Of a stretch of 64,000 nt of DNA, positions 52,330 through 60,296 are shown piece after piece. Source of the DNA: Cybelea sp963824595 (GTDB lineage Bacteria > Vulcanimicrobiota > Vulcanimicrobiia > Vulcanimicrobiales > Vulcanimicrobiaceae); NCBI GenBank assembly GCA_963824595.1, contig CAWGPY010000010.1, positions 124,001 through 188,000 of the forward strand, in the 5' to 3' direction. Below the pieces are notes generated by a model. That model worked only from the letters and a program-made list of their open reading frames with translations, did no database searches and was not told the origin of the DNA. Position numbers and translations under genes: made by a program. Positions within the stretch are counted from its first letter, which is position 1; each line of letters starts with the position of its first letter.

Positions 52330-53250
52330 CTACACCTTGTCATCCTGAGCCGGGCGCGCAGCGCCCGAGTCGAAGGACGCGGCCGCTCCCAACTTCTCCG
52401 GATTGCGCACGACGTAGATCGCCGCGATGCGCCCCTCCACGATCTCCAACGCGGCCGCGTCGGCGACGCCCTTCGCGGTGTAGGTCACGATGCCGGGCAT
52501 GCCGTTGACCATCACGACCTCCATGCGCACGACGTCTTTCCAGCCCTGCGTGGTCTTCAAGCCGAACAGCAGCTTCGTCACGCGGTCGCGGCCCGCGACC
52601 GGCACCGTCGCGGCGGGCGCCTTGCCGCCGCCGTCGCTGGTGAACACCACGTCGTCGGTGAGCAGGCCCGCGAGCGCGGCGGGATCGTCGTTGTGCAGCG
52701 CCGCGACGAACGCGTCGCGCACGCGCAGCAGCTCGCGCCGGTCGGTCTGCGTTCGCCGGCCCGCGTCGCGGACGTGCTCCCGCGCGCGGGTTGCGAGCTT
52801 GCGCACCGCGGGCTCGGCGCGTCCGAGTGCCGACGCGACCTCGGCGAACGGCACGTCGAGCACGTCGTGCAGCAGAAACGCGGCCCGCTCGAGCGGCGCC
52901 AATCGTTCGAGCGCCAGCATCAGCGCGAACGAGATGTCGTCGGCCAGGGTCACGGCGGCCTCGGGATCGTCGGGCGCGTCGGAGACCACCGGCTCGGGGA
53001 GCCACGGCCCGACGTAGATCTCGCGCTTCGCGCGCGCCGAGCGCAGGCGGTCGAGGCAGAGGCGCGTCACGATGGTGCGCGCGAGCGCGCGCTCGTCGCG
53101 CACCGGTTCCGCGTCGAAGGCGGCGCTCCAGCGCAGGTACGCGTCTTGCGCCACGTCTTCGGCCTCGCCGTATTCGCCGAGCATGCGATACGCATGGCGC
53201 ACCAGCTCGGGCCGCAGCGCCTCGAAGCGCTGCGCGCGATCGTCGGTCAC
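52330..53250 (-). CDS. ECF41-type RNA polymerase sigma factor (SigJ-like) with SnoaL-like C-terminal domain
   Basis: Alternative sigma factor of 306 residues, controlled by its own fused domain and not by an anti-sigma factor. Sigma region 2 is YRMLGEYGEAEDVAQDAYLR (~28-50) and region 4 is LERLAPLERAAFLL onward to RKLATRAREHVR (~115-160). The two ECF41 hallmarks are present: WLPEP in the linker (83-87) and DGGGK (206-210) in the SnoaL-like domain. GTG 53250 begins the sigma fold, 10 bases after the carboxymuconolactone decarboxylase stop; the pair is a typical ECF41 operon. The last residues come from the dispersed repeat. Two matching target promoters are at 53835-53861 and 55172-55198. Confidence 0.93.
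   Translation of the reverse strand: MTDDRAQRFEALRPELVRHAYRMLGEYGEAEDVAQDAYLRWSAAFDAEPVRDERALARTIVTRLCLDRLRSARAKREIYVGPWLPEPVVSDAPDDPEAAVTLADDISFALMLALERLAPLERAAFLLHDVLDVPFAEVASALGRAEPAVRKLATRAREHVRDAGRRTQTDRRELLRVRDAFVAALHNDDPAALAGLLTDDVVFTSDGGGKAPAATVPVAGRDRVTKLLFGLKTTQGWKDVVRMEVVMVNGMPGIVTYTAKGVADAAALEIVEGRIAAIYVVRNPEKLGAAASFDSGAARPAQDDKV
52335..52380 (+). repeat. Dispersed repeat copy encoding the sigma factor 3' end
   Basis: CCTTGTCATCCTGAGC, a GC-rich inverted segment (GGGCGC, GCA, GCGCCC) and GAGTCGAAGGACGC. Read on the minus strand it encodes the last ~14 residues (FDSGAARPAQDDKV) of the sigma factor. Confidence 0.6.
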
Positions 53251-53260
53251 GCGTGCCGGC

Positions 53261-53809
53261 TCATGCGTACTGCGGACGCGCCATCGCGACCGTCTCGCCG
53301 CCGACGCGCAGCCGGACGCACGCGTGCCCGTGCCCGATCGCGTATTTGAACGTGGGATACGCTTGCGCGCCGACGATCGCGTAGGCGAGCGACACGAGCC
53401 CGGCACGGCCCCAGCGCTTGAGAATCTCGGCGCGCGCCTCGTCGCCGCTGCCGTCGCGCGCGACGGTCGCGAGCGCGAGCTCGGCGCCGAGCCGCGCCTC
53501 CTCCGAGCACGTCGCGTAGTCGCGCTCGAGGATCGCGCGAATCGTCGCGGGCGCGACGCCGGCCGCCTCGGCCATCGAGACGCCCAGCTGCAGGCACGGT
53601 CCGCAGTCGGCCGCCTTCCCGGCCGTCAGCGCGGCGCCGTAGTACGCGTCCATCGGAACCTTACGATAACTCCCCAGCTTGCCGAGCCCCTGCAGCGGCA
53701 TGACGGCGCCTACGCCGGCCTCGTCGACGATCTCGCGGACGTACCCGGTGTCGTAGTTCCAGCGCCGTGCGAACTTCTCGAGCTGCTTCTTGACCAACCA
53801 CTTGAACAT
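53261..53809 (-). CDS. Carboxymuconolactone decarboxylase/AhpD-like protein
   Basis: A 182-residue all-helical protein with a CxxC redox motif at Cys69-Cys72 (DCGPCLQLGVSMAEAAGV), as in AhpD-like peroxidase partners. Genes of this family are the commonest neighbours and targets of ECF41 sigma factors, and here the sigma gene follows after 10 bases. The ATG has GGAGGA 11 bases upstream, and an ECF41-type promoter lies at 53835-53861. True gamma-carboxymuconolactone decarboxylase activity is unlikely; a thiol-dependent peroxidase or repair role fits better. Confidence 0.9.
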   Translation of the reverse strand: MFKWLVKKQLEKFARRWNYDTGYVREIVDEAGVGAVMPLQGLGKLGSYRKVPMDAYYGAALTAGKAADCGPCLQLGVSMAEAAGVAPATIRAILERDYATCSEEARLGAELALATVARDGSGDEARAEILKRWGRAGLVSLAYAIVGAQAYPTFKYAIGHGHACVRLRVGGETVAMARPQYA

Positions 53810-53834
53810 GCTGTCTGTCTTCCTCCACCGCCTA

Positions 53835-53861
53835 GACGGGGCGGAGGCCGAAAAAGTGACG
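53835..53861 (-). promoter_or_regulatory. ECF41-type promoter of the decarboxylase-sigma operon
   Basis: On the minus strand, CGTCACT, 16 bases, CGTC. This differs from the TGTCACA-N16-CGTC pattern I recall for ECF41 targets at the first and last bases of the -35 element. It lies 26 bases before the decarboxylase start, so the sigma factor would activate its own operon. Confidence 0.65.
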
Positions 53862-53867
53862 CGCCCG

Positions 53868-54020
53868 TCAGTTGCGGTGCATGCCGCAATCGGGCTCGTC
53901 GCCCGGCCTCACGAGCAGCGGGCGTCCGCAGTATCGGCAAACGAGAAGTTCGGCCACGCCATCGGGGAACCGGTCCTCGGGGCTGCCGCGCTGCACGTAA
54001 TCGCTCGGGTCGAAATTCAT
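53868..54020 (-). CDS. 50-residue zinc-ribbon-like protein
   Basis: A small complete frame starting ATG 54020 (NFDPSDYVQRGSPEDRF). It has CRYCG and, 18 residues later, CGMH, a CxxC...CxxH arrangement that could bind one zinc ion. Codon use is like the neighbours. It ends seven bases before the ECF41-type promoter of the decarboxylase operon. No good ribosome site is seen, so confidence is moderate. Function unknown. Confidence 0.5.
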   Translation of the reverse strand: MNFDPSDYVQRGSPEDRFPDGVAELLVCRYCGRPLLVRPGDEPDCGMHRN

Positions 54021-54129
54021 AAGGCTTTAGGCTACCACGCATGTCAAGGGGATAAACCGGCGCTGCGGCATTCAGCATCGCACGCGACGGTGACACCGCG
54101 GCGCGCCTGCGTGTGTTGCACGTGGCACT

Positions 54130-55152
54130 ATGACCCCACAAACCATGCGCGCGGCGGTCGTGCCGTCGGCGCAAGATCATCGCTTGGAGCTGCGCGACGT
54201 CGCGGTTCCGGAACCGGGCCCCGGCCAGGTGCGCGTCAAGGTCGAGGCGGGCGGCGTCTGCCACAGCGACGTGCTGACCGTGTACAACTACTGGCCTGGC
54301 ATCACGTATCCGCGAATTCCCGGGCACGAGGTTGCCGGAACGGTTGAGGCGCTCGGCCCGAATGCCGCGCCGTGGAAAGTCGGCGACCGTGTCGGCTTGG
54401 GCTGGCACGGTGGTCACGACGGCACGTGCGACCGCTGCCGCCGCGGCGACTTCATCACGTGCGACAACCTGCGCGTCTCCGGCATCAACTTCGACGGCGG
54501 TCACGCGCAATACGTCGTTGCGCCCGCGGTCGCGCTGGCGCGAATTCCCGACGAGCTCACGGCCGCGGAGGCCGGACCGCTGATGTGCGCGGGCATCACC
54601 ACGTTCAACCCGCTGCGGCATAGCGCCGCGCGCGCCGGCGATCTGGTGGCGGTGCTCGGCATCGGCGGTTTGGGCCACCTCGGCGTGCAGTTCGCGTCGA
54701 AGATGGGCTTTCGCACCGTCGCGATCGCACGCGGACGCGATAAGGAAGAGCTGGCGCGCAAGCTCGGCGCGTTCCACTACATCGACAGCACGGCGGGCGA
54801 TCCCGGCGCGGAACTGCAGAAACTCGGCGGCGCGAAGGTCGTGCTGTCGACGATCACCTCGGCGGCCGCGATGGAGCCCGTGCTGAGCGGGCTCGGCCCC
54901 GACGGCCAGCTGCTGGTGGTCGGCGCATCGCAAGAACCGCTCCCCGTCAACACGCTGGCGTTGATGCGCTATCGCAACTCGGTCAAGGTATGGCCGTCGG
55001 GAACGTGCGCGGATTCCGAGGATACGATGCGCTTCGCCGTGCAGACCGGCGTGCGCGCGATGATCGAGACCTTCCCGCTGGAACGCGCTCAGGACGCGTT
55101 CGATCGCATGATGAGCGGCGCCGCGCGCTTCCGAGTGGTGCTCACGATGTAG
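54130..55152 (+). CDS. Zinc-dependent alcohol dehydrogenase (AdhP-like MDR family)
   Basis: NAD(P)-dependent medium-chain dehydrogenase of 340 residues. The catalytic zinc site has Cys in GGVCHSDV and His-Glu in IPGHEVAGTV; the cofactor site is VLGIGGLGHLGVQFA. The structural-zinc loop reads GGHDGTCDRCRRGDFITC: three cysteines, with Asp where relatives have the first one, so that zinc may be absent. It sits between two ECF41-type promoters but has no such element of its own. The substrate is probably a short-chain alcohol or aldehyde. Confidence 0.92.
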   Translation: MTPQTMRAAVVPSAQDHRLELRDVAVPEPGPGQVRVKVEAGGVCHSDVLTVYNYWPGITYPRIPGHEVAGTVEALGPNAAPWKVGDRVGLGWHGGHDGTCDRCRRGDFITCDNLRVSGINFDGGHAQYVVAPAVALARIPDELTAAEAGPLMCAGITTFNPLRHSAARAGDLVAVLGIGGLGHLGVQFASKMGFRTVAIARGRDKEELARKLGAFHYIDSTAGDPGAELQKLGGAKVVLSTITSAAAMEPVLSGLGPDGQLLVVGASQEPLPVNTLALMRYRNSVKVWPSGTCADSEDTMRFAVQTGVRAMIETFPLERAQDAFDRMMSGAARFRVVLTM

Positions 55153-55171
55153 CGGCGGCGCCGCCGGGGGA

Positions 55172-55198
55172 TGTCACATCCGCGCGCCGGATTTCGTC
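55172..55198 (+). promoter_or_regulatory. ECF41-type promoter of the VOC-family gene
   Basis: TGTCACA at 55172-55178 and CGTC at 55195-55198, separated by exactly 16 bases: a full match to the ECF41 target pattern as I recall it. It is 33 bases before the ATG of the VOC protein gene and 1.9 kb from the sigma gene. Confidence 0.75.
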
Positions 55199-55231
55199 TG
55201 GTCTGCAAAACTCACCCACGAAGGAGATGCG

Positions 55232-55573
55232 ATGAACCCGGTTAGCCTCATCATTTACCACGCCACGGATGTGGCGAAAACGAAGGCCTTTTTTGCGACG
55301 GCGCTCGGTGGCGAACCCTACGTGGATAGCCCGGCCTATACCGGCTTCAAAGCCGGGGACGTCGAAATCGGTATCGTCGCGGCGCGGGGCGGCAACACGG
55401 GGGCGGTCGGGTTCGTGACGGTCACCGACATCAACGCGGCGCTGGCGGCCCTCACGGCGGCCGGGGCGGAGAAGACGCAAGACGTCACCGACGTCGGCTA
55501 TGGACTGCTGGTCGCGAGCGTCAAGAATCCCGACGGAACGCCCGTCGGTCTTCGTCAGTTCCCGCCCGCCTGA
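55232..55573 (+). CDS. VOC family (glyoxalase/dioxygenase superfamily) protein
   Basis: A 113-residue single-module VOC protein: strand and helix at SLIIYHATDVAKTKAFFATAL, then FKAGDVEIGIVAARG, a second module with VTDINAALAAL, and NPDGTPVGLRQ at the end. The last metal-ligand position appears to be Gln where Glu is usual, so it may bind a ligand and not catalyse. AAGGAGA lies six bases before the ATG. The ECF41-type promoter upstream makes it a likely target of the nearby sigma factor. Confidence 0.87.
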   Translation: MNPVSLIIYHATDVAKTKAFFATALGGEPYVDSPAYTGFKAGDVEIGIVAARGGNTGAVGFVTVTDINAALAALTAAGAEKTQDVTDVGYGLLVASVKNPDGTPVGLRQFPPA

Positions 55574-55605
55574 AACATCGCGGGCGGCCGCCCGGTAACG
55601 AGGCC

Positions 55606-57494
55606 ATGAACGTTTTGCGTTATGCCGCCGCGGGCATTGCCGCCGCGGTTCTCTTTGCGGTCGCGCCGGCGCGCGCCGCCTCGTCCGATCCGCGCGTCGC
55701 GGAGCTGATCGCGTCGTCGGGAAAGGCGATCAACGTCGCCGCGCTCGCGCAGGTCTCCACGATCCGCTTCGACGAGAGCATCTCGGCCGTCGGCTTGAGC
55801 GGCACGGTGGTGCAGTACGTCAACGTACGCGACGGGCGGTTCGCCGAGACGACGACGCTCGCGCCGCTCGTGTCGCTCGACGGCTACGACGGCAAGATCG
55901 AGTGGAGCGGCGACCGCACGCACCTGGTGTGGAATCAGGGCGGCGACAGCGATCGCTCGAGCGAGCTGAATCAGGCGTATCTCGAGAGTTACGCGCTATG
56001 GGCGCCCAACGCGAGCGGCGCCGACGTTACGTCGCTGGGCACGAAGGTTGACGCCGGCAAGTCGTACGACGTGCTGGCGATCACGCCGGCCGGATCGAAA
56101 TCGCCGTTCGAGCTGTGGCTCGATCCCGCGACGCATCTGCCCGGGCGCGCCCACTTCGTCAGCGGCTTCACCACGCAGACGCTCACGTTCTCCGACTATC
56201 GCGCGGTGAACGGGCTCAACGTCGCGCACGCGATCCACATTGACTCGAGCGACGGCAACAACTCCGACATCGCGGTGACGAACGTCGCGTTCGATCCGCC
56301 GGGCGCCGAGGCGGCGCTGGCGCGGCCGGCGACGCGCCCGACCGACTTCTCGATTACGGGCGGCAAGACGTCAACCACGGTGCCGATCGAGCTGGGCGAA
56401 AACCACGTCTACCTCGACGTGATGCTCAACGGCAAGGGGCCGTATCACTTTATCTTCGACACCGGCGGCTCGAACGTGGTGGATCCGGCGGTGGCCAAGG
56501 AGATCGGCGCGCTGGGCACCGGTTCGGCGCAGGGCAGCGGCGTCGGCTCGCAGACCGAAGGCTTGAGCTTCGCGAACGTGTCGAAGCTGCAGGTCGGCGA
56601 CGCGGTGCTGAACGATCAGGTCTTCGCCGTGGCGCCGACGCGGATGGGCTTCGGCGTGTCGGCGGGACGCCCGGTGGACGGATTGATCGGCTGGGAAGTG
56701 CTGGCGCGGTTCGTCACGACGTTCGACTACGCGGGCCTGAAGGTGACGCTGGCCATGCCGGGCAGCGCGGCAGCCGCCGGCGGGCGGCCACGTGGTACCG
56801 TTCGTGTTCTACGGCACGCAGCCGCAGATCGCGTGCACGATCGACGGCATTCCGGCGGAGTGCACGATCGACACCGGCGCGCGCGACACGATGAGCTTCA
56901 TGTCGCCGTTCGTCGCGGCGCATCCCGAGGTCGCGCCGGCCAAGATGACGGCGGTCGGCATCAACGGCTTCGGCTTCGGCGGCCCGGCGATGGGCAAGCT
57001 CGGACGCGTGCGCGAGGTGGGCATCGGCGACATCACGCTGACCAATCTCGTCGCGGGCTACTCCACGCAGACGGCGGGCGCGTTCGCGGCGCCGTTCGTC
57101 GCCGCGAACATCGGCGGCAACCTGCTGCGGCGGTTCACCGTGACGTTCGACTACGACAACGGCACGATGACGCTGGTGCCGAACGCGGCGTATACGGAAG
57201 CCGACAGCTACGAGCGCTCGGGGTTGTTCCTGATCAAGCGCGAGGGCAGCGTGGTGGTGGTCGCGGCGCGGCCCGGCACGCCGGCCGCAACCGCGGGCAT
57301 CGCGAAGGGCGACACGATCGTGAGCATCAACGGCTCGCCCGCGGGCACGATGCTGCTGCAGCAGGTGCGCGCGCTGCTGGCCCAACCGGCCGGGACGGTG
57401 GTGACGCTCGAGCTCGCATCGAAAGACGGGACGAAGCGCACGGTGAAGCTCACGCTGGAGGACTACGTAAAACCTCTGCACCTTGTCATCCTGA
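55606..57494 (+). CDS. Exported double retropepsin-like aspartic protease with PDZ domain (frameshifted)
   Basis: A signal peptide (~residues 1-24) is followed by a ~240-residue N-terminal region. The first retropepsin-like lobe has DTG at Asp285 (IFDTGGSNVVD). The second has IDTGARDTMSF (codon at 56870). A PDZ domain follows (ARPGTPAATAGIAKGDTIVS). The two lobes are in different frames because GGG at 56782-56784 has one base too many; repaired, AAAGGGHVVPFVFYG reads through. No stop occurs in the second frame before the next gene. The end given (TGA at 57492-57494, inside the repeat) assumes one more single-base error near the AAAA run before 57470 and is uncertain. Two aspartic lobes in one chain could form a pepsin-like active site. 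Confidence 0.75.
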
Positions 57495-57546
57495 GCACAG
57501 CGCAGCTTGTCACCCTGAGCGAAGTGCGAAGGGCGTGCCGAAGGGC
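57481..57546 (+). repeat. Dispersed repeat, two partial units
   Basis: CCTTGTCATCCTGAGC followed 14 bases later by CTTGTCACCCTGAGCGAAG and GCCGAAGGGC. It separates the retropepsin and serine hydrolase genes and confuses the end of the former. Confidence 0.6.
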
Positions 57547-57574
57547 AGCTCGCCTGCATCACGAAGACGCCCGC

Positions 57575-58769
57575 ATGAAACTATCCGTTGCTTTTCTCTT
57601 GTGCATGCTCGCGTTGACGGCGCCGGTCGCGGCCGCGCAATCCGATGCCGCGCTAAAAGCCGCGCTGCAGCAGCGACCTAACGCAGTATCTGAGCGCGCG
57701 CGCGAAGGCCGAGCACATCTCGGCGATCTCGCTGAGCGTGAGCCTGCACGGCGCGTCGCAGAACATCAACGTGACGGCGGGCACGACGAAATACGGCGGT
57801 GGCGTGCCGGTCACGCCGGCGATGCTGTGGCAGATCGGCAGCAACACGAAGGCCTTCACCGCGGTGACGATCCTGCAACTCGAGGCCGACGGCGTGCTCT
57901 CGATCAATCAGACCGTTGGAAAGTGGCTGCCGCAGTATCCGGCGTGGAAGAACGTGACGATTCACCGCCTGCTGGATATGACGAGCGGCATCCCGGGCTA
58001 CGACAACGTGCCGCAGATGCTGGAGGACTACGCGAAGAACCCGACGCGCAACCTGACGATTCCGCAGCTGATCGCGTACGTCTATCCGGGGAATCCACAT
58101 GCGCCGAAGGCGACGACCGGCTATAACTACTCGAACACGAACTATCTGCTGTGCGAGCTGATCATCGAAAAGGCGACGCACAAGAGCTATTCGAGCCAGC
58201 TCGAAAGCCGGTTCTTTCATTCGGATCTGGGGCTGACGTCGACGTACTACTCCGCCACGCAGTATCCGCCCGATGTGCTCGACCGGCTGGTGTCGGGATA
58301 TTTCTTCAACCACGATCCCGACGACGCGGGGCTGGCGCCGCTGCTCGGCACGGATGTGAGCCGCGACAGCCTGTCGTGGATGCAGGCGGCGGGCGCGATC
58401 GCCTCGACGCCCGAGGATCTGACGCGCTGGGCGCGGGCGCTCTACACCGGTCCGATTCTGGCGCCGAAGCAGCGTGCCGAGCTGATGTCGCTCGTCTCGA
58501 CGAAGAACGGGAAGCCGATCAAGACGACGAGCCTCGCGGATCCGCAAGGCTTTGGCCTTGGCGTGGCGCAGATGACAAAGCCGAAGATCGGCACGATCTG
58601 GTTCTACGAAGGCATGACGCTCGGCTATCGCATGCTGCACCTCTACTTCCCGCGCCAAGATGCAGTGATCGCGTTTGGCTTGAACAGCAATCCTGACTCA
58701 AAGCAGAACCAATCGGGGAAGCTGGCAATGACCCTTTATGAGACGCTGCATAAGGCGGGGCGGCTTTAA
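57575..58769 (+). CDS. Exported serine hydrolase, beta-lactamase/PBP-like family (single-base frameshift)
   Basis: Class C beta-lactamase-like fold. The signal peptide MKLSVAFLLCMLALTAPVAA starts at 57575. The frame then shifts by one base between ~57650 and 57674, and sense resumes as DLTQYLSARAKAEHISAI and then SLHGASQNINVTAG. Catalytic SxxK is in IGSNTKAFT and the tyrosine motif in NYSNTNYLLCELI. The C-terminal region GLGVAQMTKPKIGTIWFYEG is typical of D-aminopeptidase or esterase members. About 397 residues if repaired. Activities in this family range from peptidoglycan carboxypeptidase to esterase; beta-lactam resistance should not be assumed. Confidence 0.82.
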
Positions 58770-58840
58770 AGCTGTCTGACCGTTCCTCACTCGATTTGCC
58801 TGGCCGCTGACGCCCAAAACGGCTGCCTGCTGGCGGCGTG

Positions 58841-58886
58841 AGCCCCTCCTCCGGAGGCTCAACGGGTTCGATTCCCGTTCGCGCTA
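58841..58886 (+). other. 3' fragment of a tRNA gene, probable integration (att) site
   Basis: A T-arm with a perfect 5-bp stem ACGGG/CCCGT and loop TTCGATT (58862-58878) is followed by TCGCGCT and A, the 3' acceptor strand and discriminator. Upstream, GAGCC and GGCTC pair as a long variable arm of serine or leucine type. The matching 5' acceptor strand AGCGCGA and D-arm are absent. An isolated tRNA 3' end beside an integrase gene is the usual mark of an integrated element. Confidence 0.6.
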
Positions 58887-58937
58887 AGAACAAAATCGCA
58901 TATCTCACGAGGGAATCCGGCGCTTTTACCGGTCTAG

Positions 58938-58980
58938 AAAAGCCGACTTGTCACGGATTTGTCACGTCGGCTTTTTGTTT
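58938..58980. terminator. Bidirectional rho-independent terminator
   Basis: Ten-base arms AAAAGCCGAC (58938-58947) and GTCGGCTTTT (58966-58975) flank an 18-base loop, followed by a T-rich run; the A run on the other side serves the minus strand. The loop contains TTGTCACG-like direct repeats. It lies just after the integrase gene. Confidence 0.75.
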
Positions 58981-58983
58981 TTG

Positions 58984-59748
58984 TCACGCGACTAATCGCG
59001 CGAACGCTGCGGCGGCCGCCGCGTCACGCTCCCGATAGACGGTCACGTAACGATCGACTGTGACGCCGATGCAGCTATGACCGAGTCGCTGACTGACCAC
59101 CTCGATCGGCACGCCAGCTTTTGCCAAGAGCGAAGCGTGGGTGTCTCGCAGGTCGTGTAACCGAATCCGCGCGACCTTTGCCCGCTCGACGAGCCGCTTG
59201 AATGCCGCCCCGAAGGCCTCGGGGGAAACCGGCATGCCAGTGGGCATCGCGAAGACCAGGTCGTCCCGGTGGTACCTTTCGCCCAGGTACACCTGCTCTG
59301 CCGCCTGCCTCGCTTTGTGCGAGCGCAGGACGGCAACGAGCTCCGAAGTGATCGTAACCGTGCGGACCTGTCCGTTCTTCGGCCGCTTGAACGCGAGCCC
59401 CGAGCGCGGCTGGGCGAGCGATTCACGGATCGTAACCGTGCCGCCGTCCAAGTCGAGATCGGGCCAACGCGTAGCCAAGACTTCGCCGCGCCGGGCCCCG
59501 GTGTAGGCCGCAAAGACCAACGCCGGATAGAACCAGGGAAGCGACGAGATGGTGCCGCGCTTTTTTGCCAGGAAGGTGGGCGACTGCGCCTCGGCCAGCA
59601 GGTGGCGTAGCTCGTTCTCGTTGAGCACCGTGCTCTCGGGTTTGAAGGCCTTTGGAAGGTCGTCGGACGTGATCTTGCCGGCAACGTTGGTTTGGATGTA
59701 GTCAAGACTAACGGCCCAATTGAGCGTCGCCCCCAGCAGATCGTGCAC
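58984..59748 (-). CDS. Tyrosine recombinase/integrase, N-terminally truncated
   Basis: Catalytic domain of a phage-type integrase, 254 residues. The active-site residues are present: Arg in YTGARRGEVLA, His-x-x-Arg in HDLRDTHASLL, His in LGHSCIGVTVD and the tyrosine nucleophile in DRYVTVYRE. Full-length relatives have about 370-400 residues. Here sense continues upstream of the GTG for ~20 codons (YEKWQAEKQTRRSGRTIRHV) and then meets an in-frame TGA near 59816. The arm-binding domain and half of the core-binding domain are therefore missing. It reads toward the tRNA fragment 100 bases away. Probably inactive for integration. Confidence 0.85.
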   Translation of the reverse strand: MHDLLGATLNWAVSLDYIQTNVAGKITSDDLPKAFKPESTVLNENELRHLLAEAQSPTFLAKKRGTISSLPWFYPALVFAAYTGARRGEVLATRWPDLDLDGGTVTIRESLAQPRSGLAFKRPKNGQVRTVTITSELVAVLRSHKARQAAEQVYLGERYHRDDLVFAMPTGMPVSPEAFGAAFKRLVERAKVARIRLHDLRDTHASLLAKAGVPIEVVSQRLGHSCIGVTVDRYVTVYRERDAAAAAAFARLVA

Positions 59749-60296
59749 GTGCCGAATCGTCCGACCGGAACGCCTCGTCTGCTTCTCAGCTTGCCACTTC
59801 TCGTACGCTTCTCACGTGAGGCGCACGTCGTCTTCTATTCGATGGCGGCGTCTACAATTGCTGAGGCACCTCGAGGCATCAATTTTCTTTTCGATCGAAA
59901 CCGAATCAACGTTGTCGTCTCTCGAGCTCGCTCGGTTGCCGTTCTCGTTGGATCCCAAAGCTATTAGCCGCTCAATGTGGTTCAGTTGAGAGCGCGCAGT
60001 CGATGACTACCGTTCTTTCGTTCATCGAATGCTGCGAGCCCATGACGTAGGCTGTGAGCCCATGACGTAACGTAAAATTGAAGGACTGGCACCGGCAGGT
60101 TTTAGCGGGTCCAACAGCAGCACCTGGATGTCCGGGTCCGCGCAGCGAGACTCGTTAGGGCGATCGAACGAGGGCAAATCACCCCAACTTCACAGTCTCA
60201 GTCTGTCCGAAATTGCGGTCTCAGGTCAGCCCCCAAATCAGGTCGAATACGCCTGCAGCGCAGGTTCTTGAAAGGCGGTGCGAAAACAGTCAACAA
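59749..60296. other. Non-coding interval within the island
   Basis: About 550 bases with lower GC than the chromosome and no frame I can support on either strand. The first ~70 bases hold the broken 5' end of the integrase. A two-copy 20-base tandem repeat lies at 60031-60070. Confidence 0.6.
60031..60070. repeat. Two-copy 20-bp tandem direct repeat
   Basis: Two adjacent 20-base units sharing GAGCCCATGACGTA and preceded by GCTG. They differ at the fifth base (C/T) and the last base (G/A). Function unknown; a protein-binding site pair is possible. Confidence 0.6.

Noticed and set aside
57575..58769. Beta-lactam resistance gene
   Set aside because: The SxxK and YSN motifs place it in the broad class C-like serine hydrolase group, but nothing distinguishes a true beta-lactamase.
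58770..58886. A complete tRNA gene
   Set aside because: The T-arm and 3' acceptor strand are good, but no 5' acceptor partner (AGCGCGA) or D-arm is found in the preceding 120 bases.
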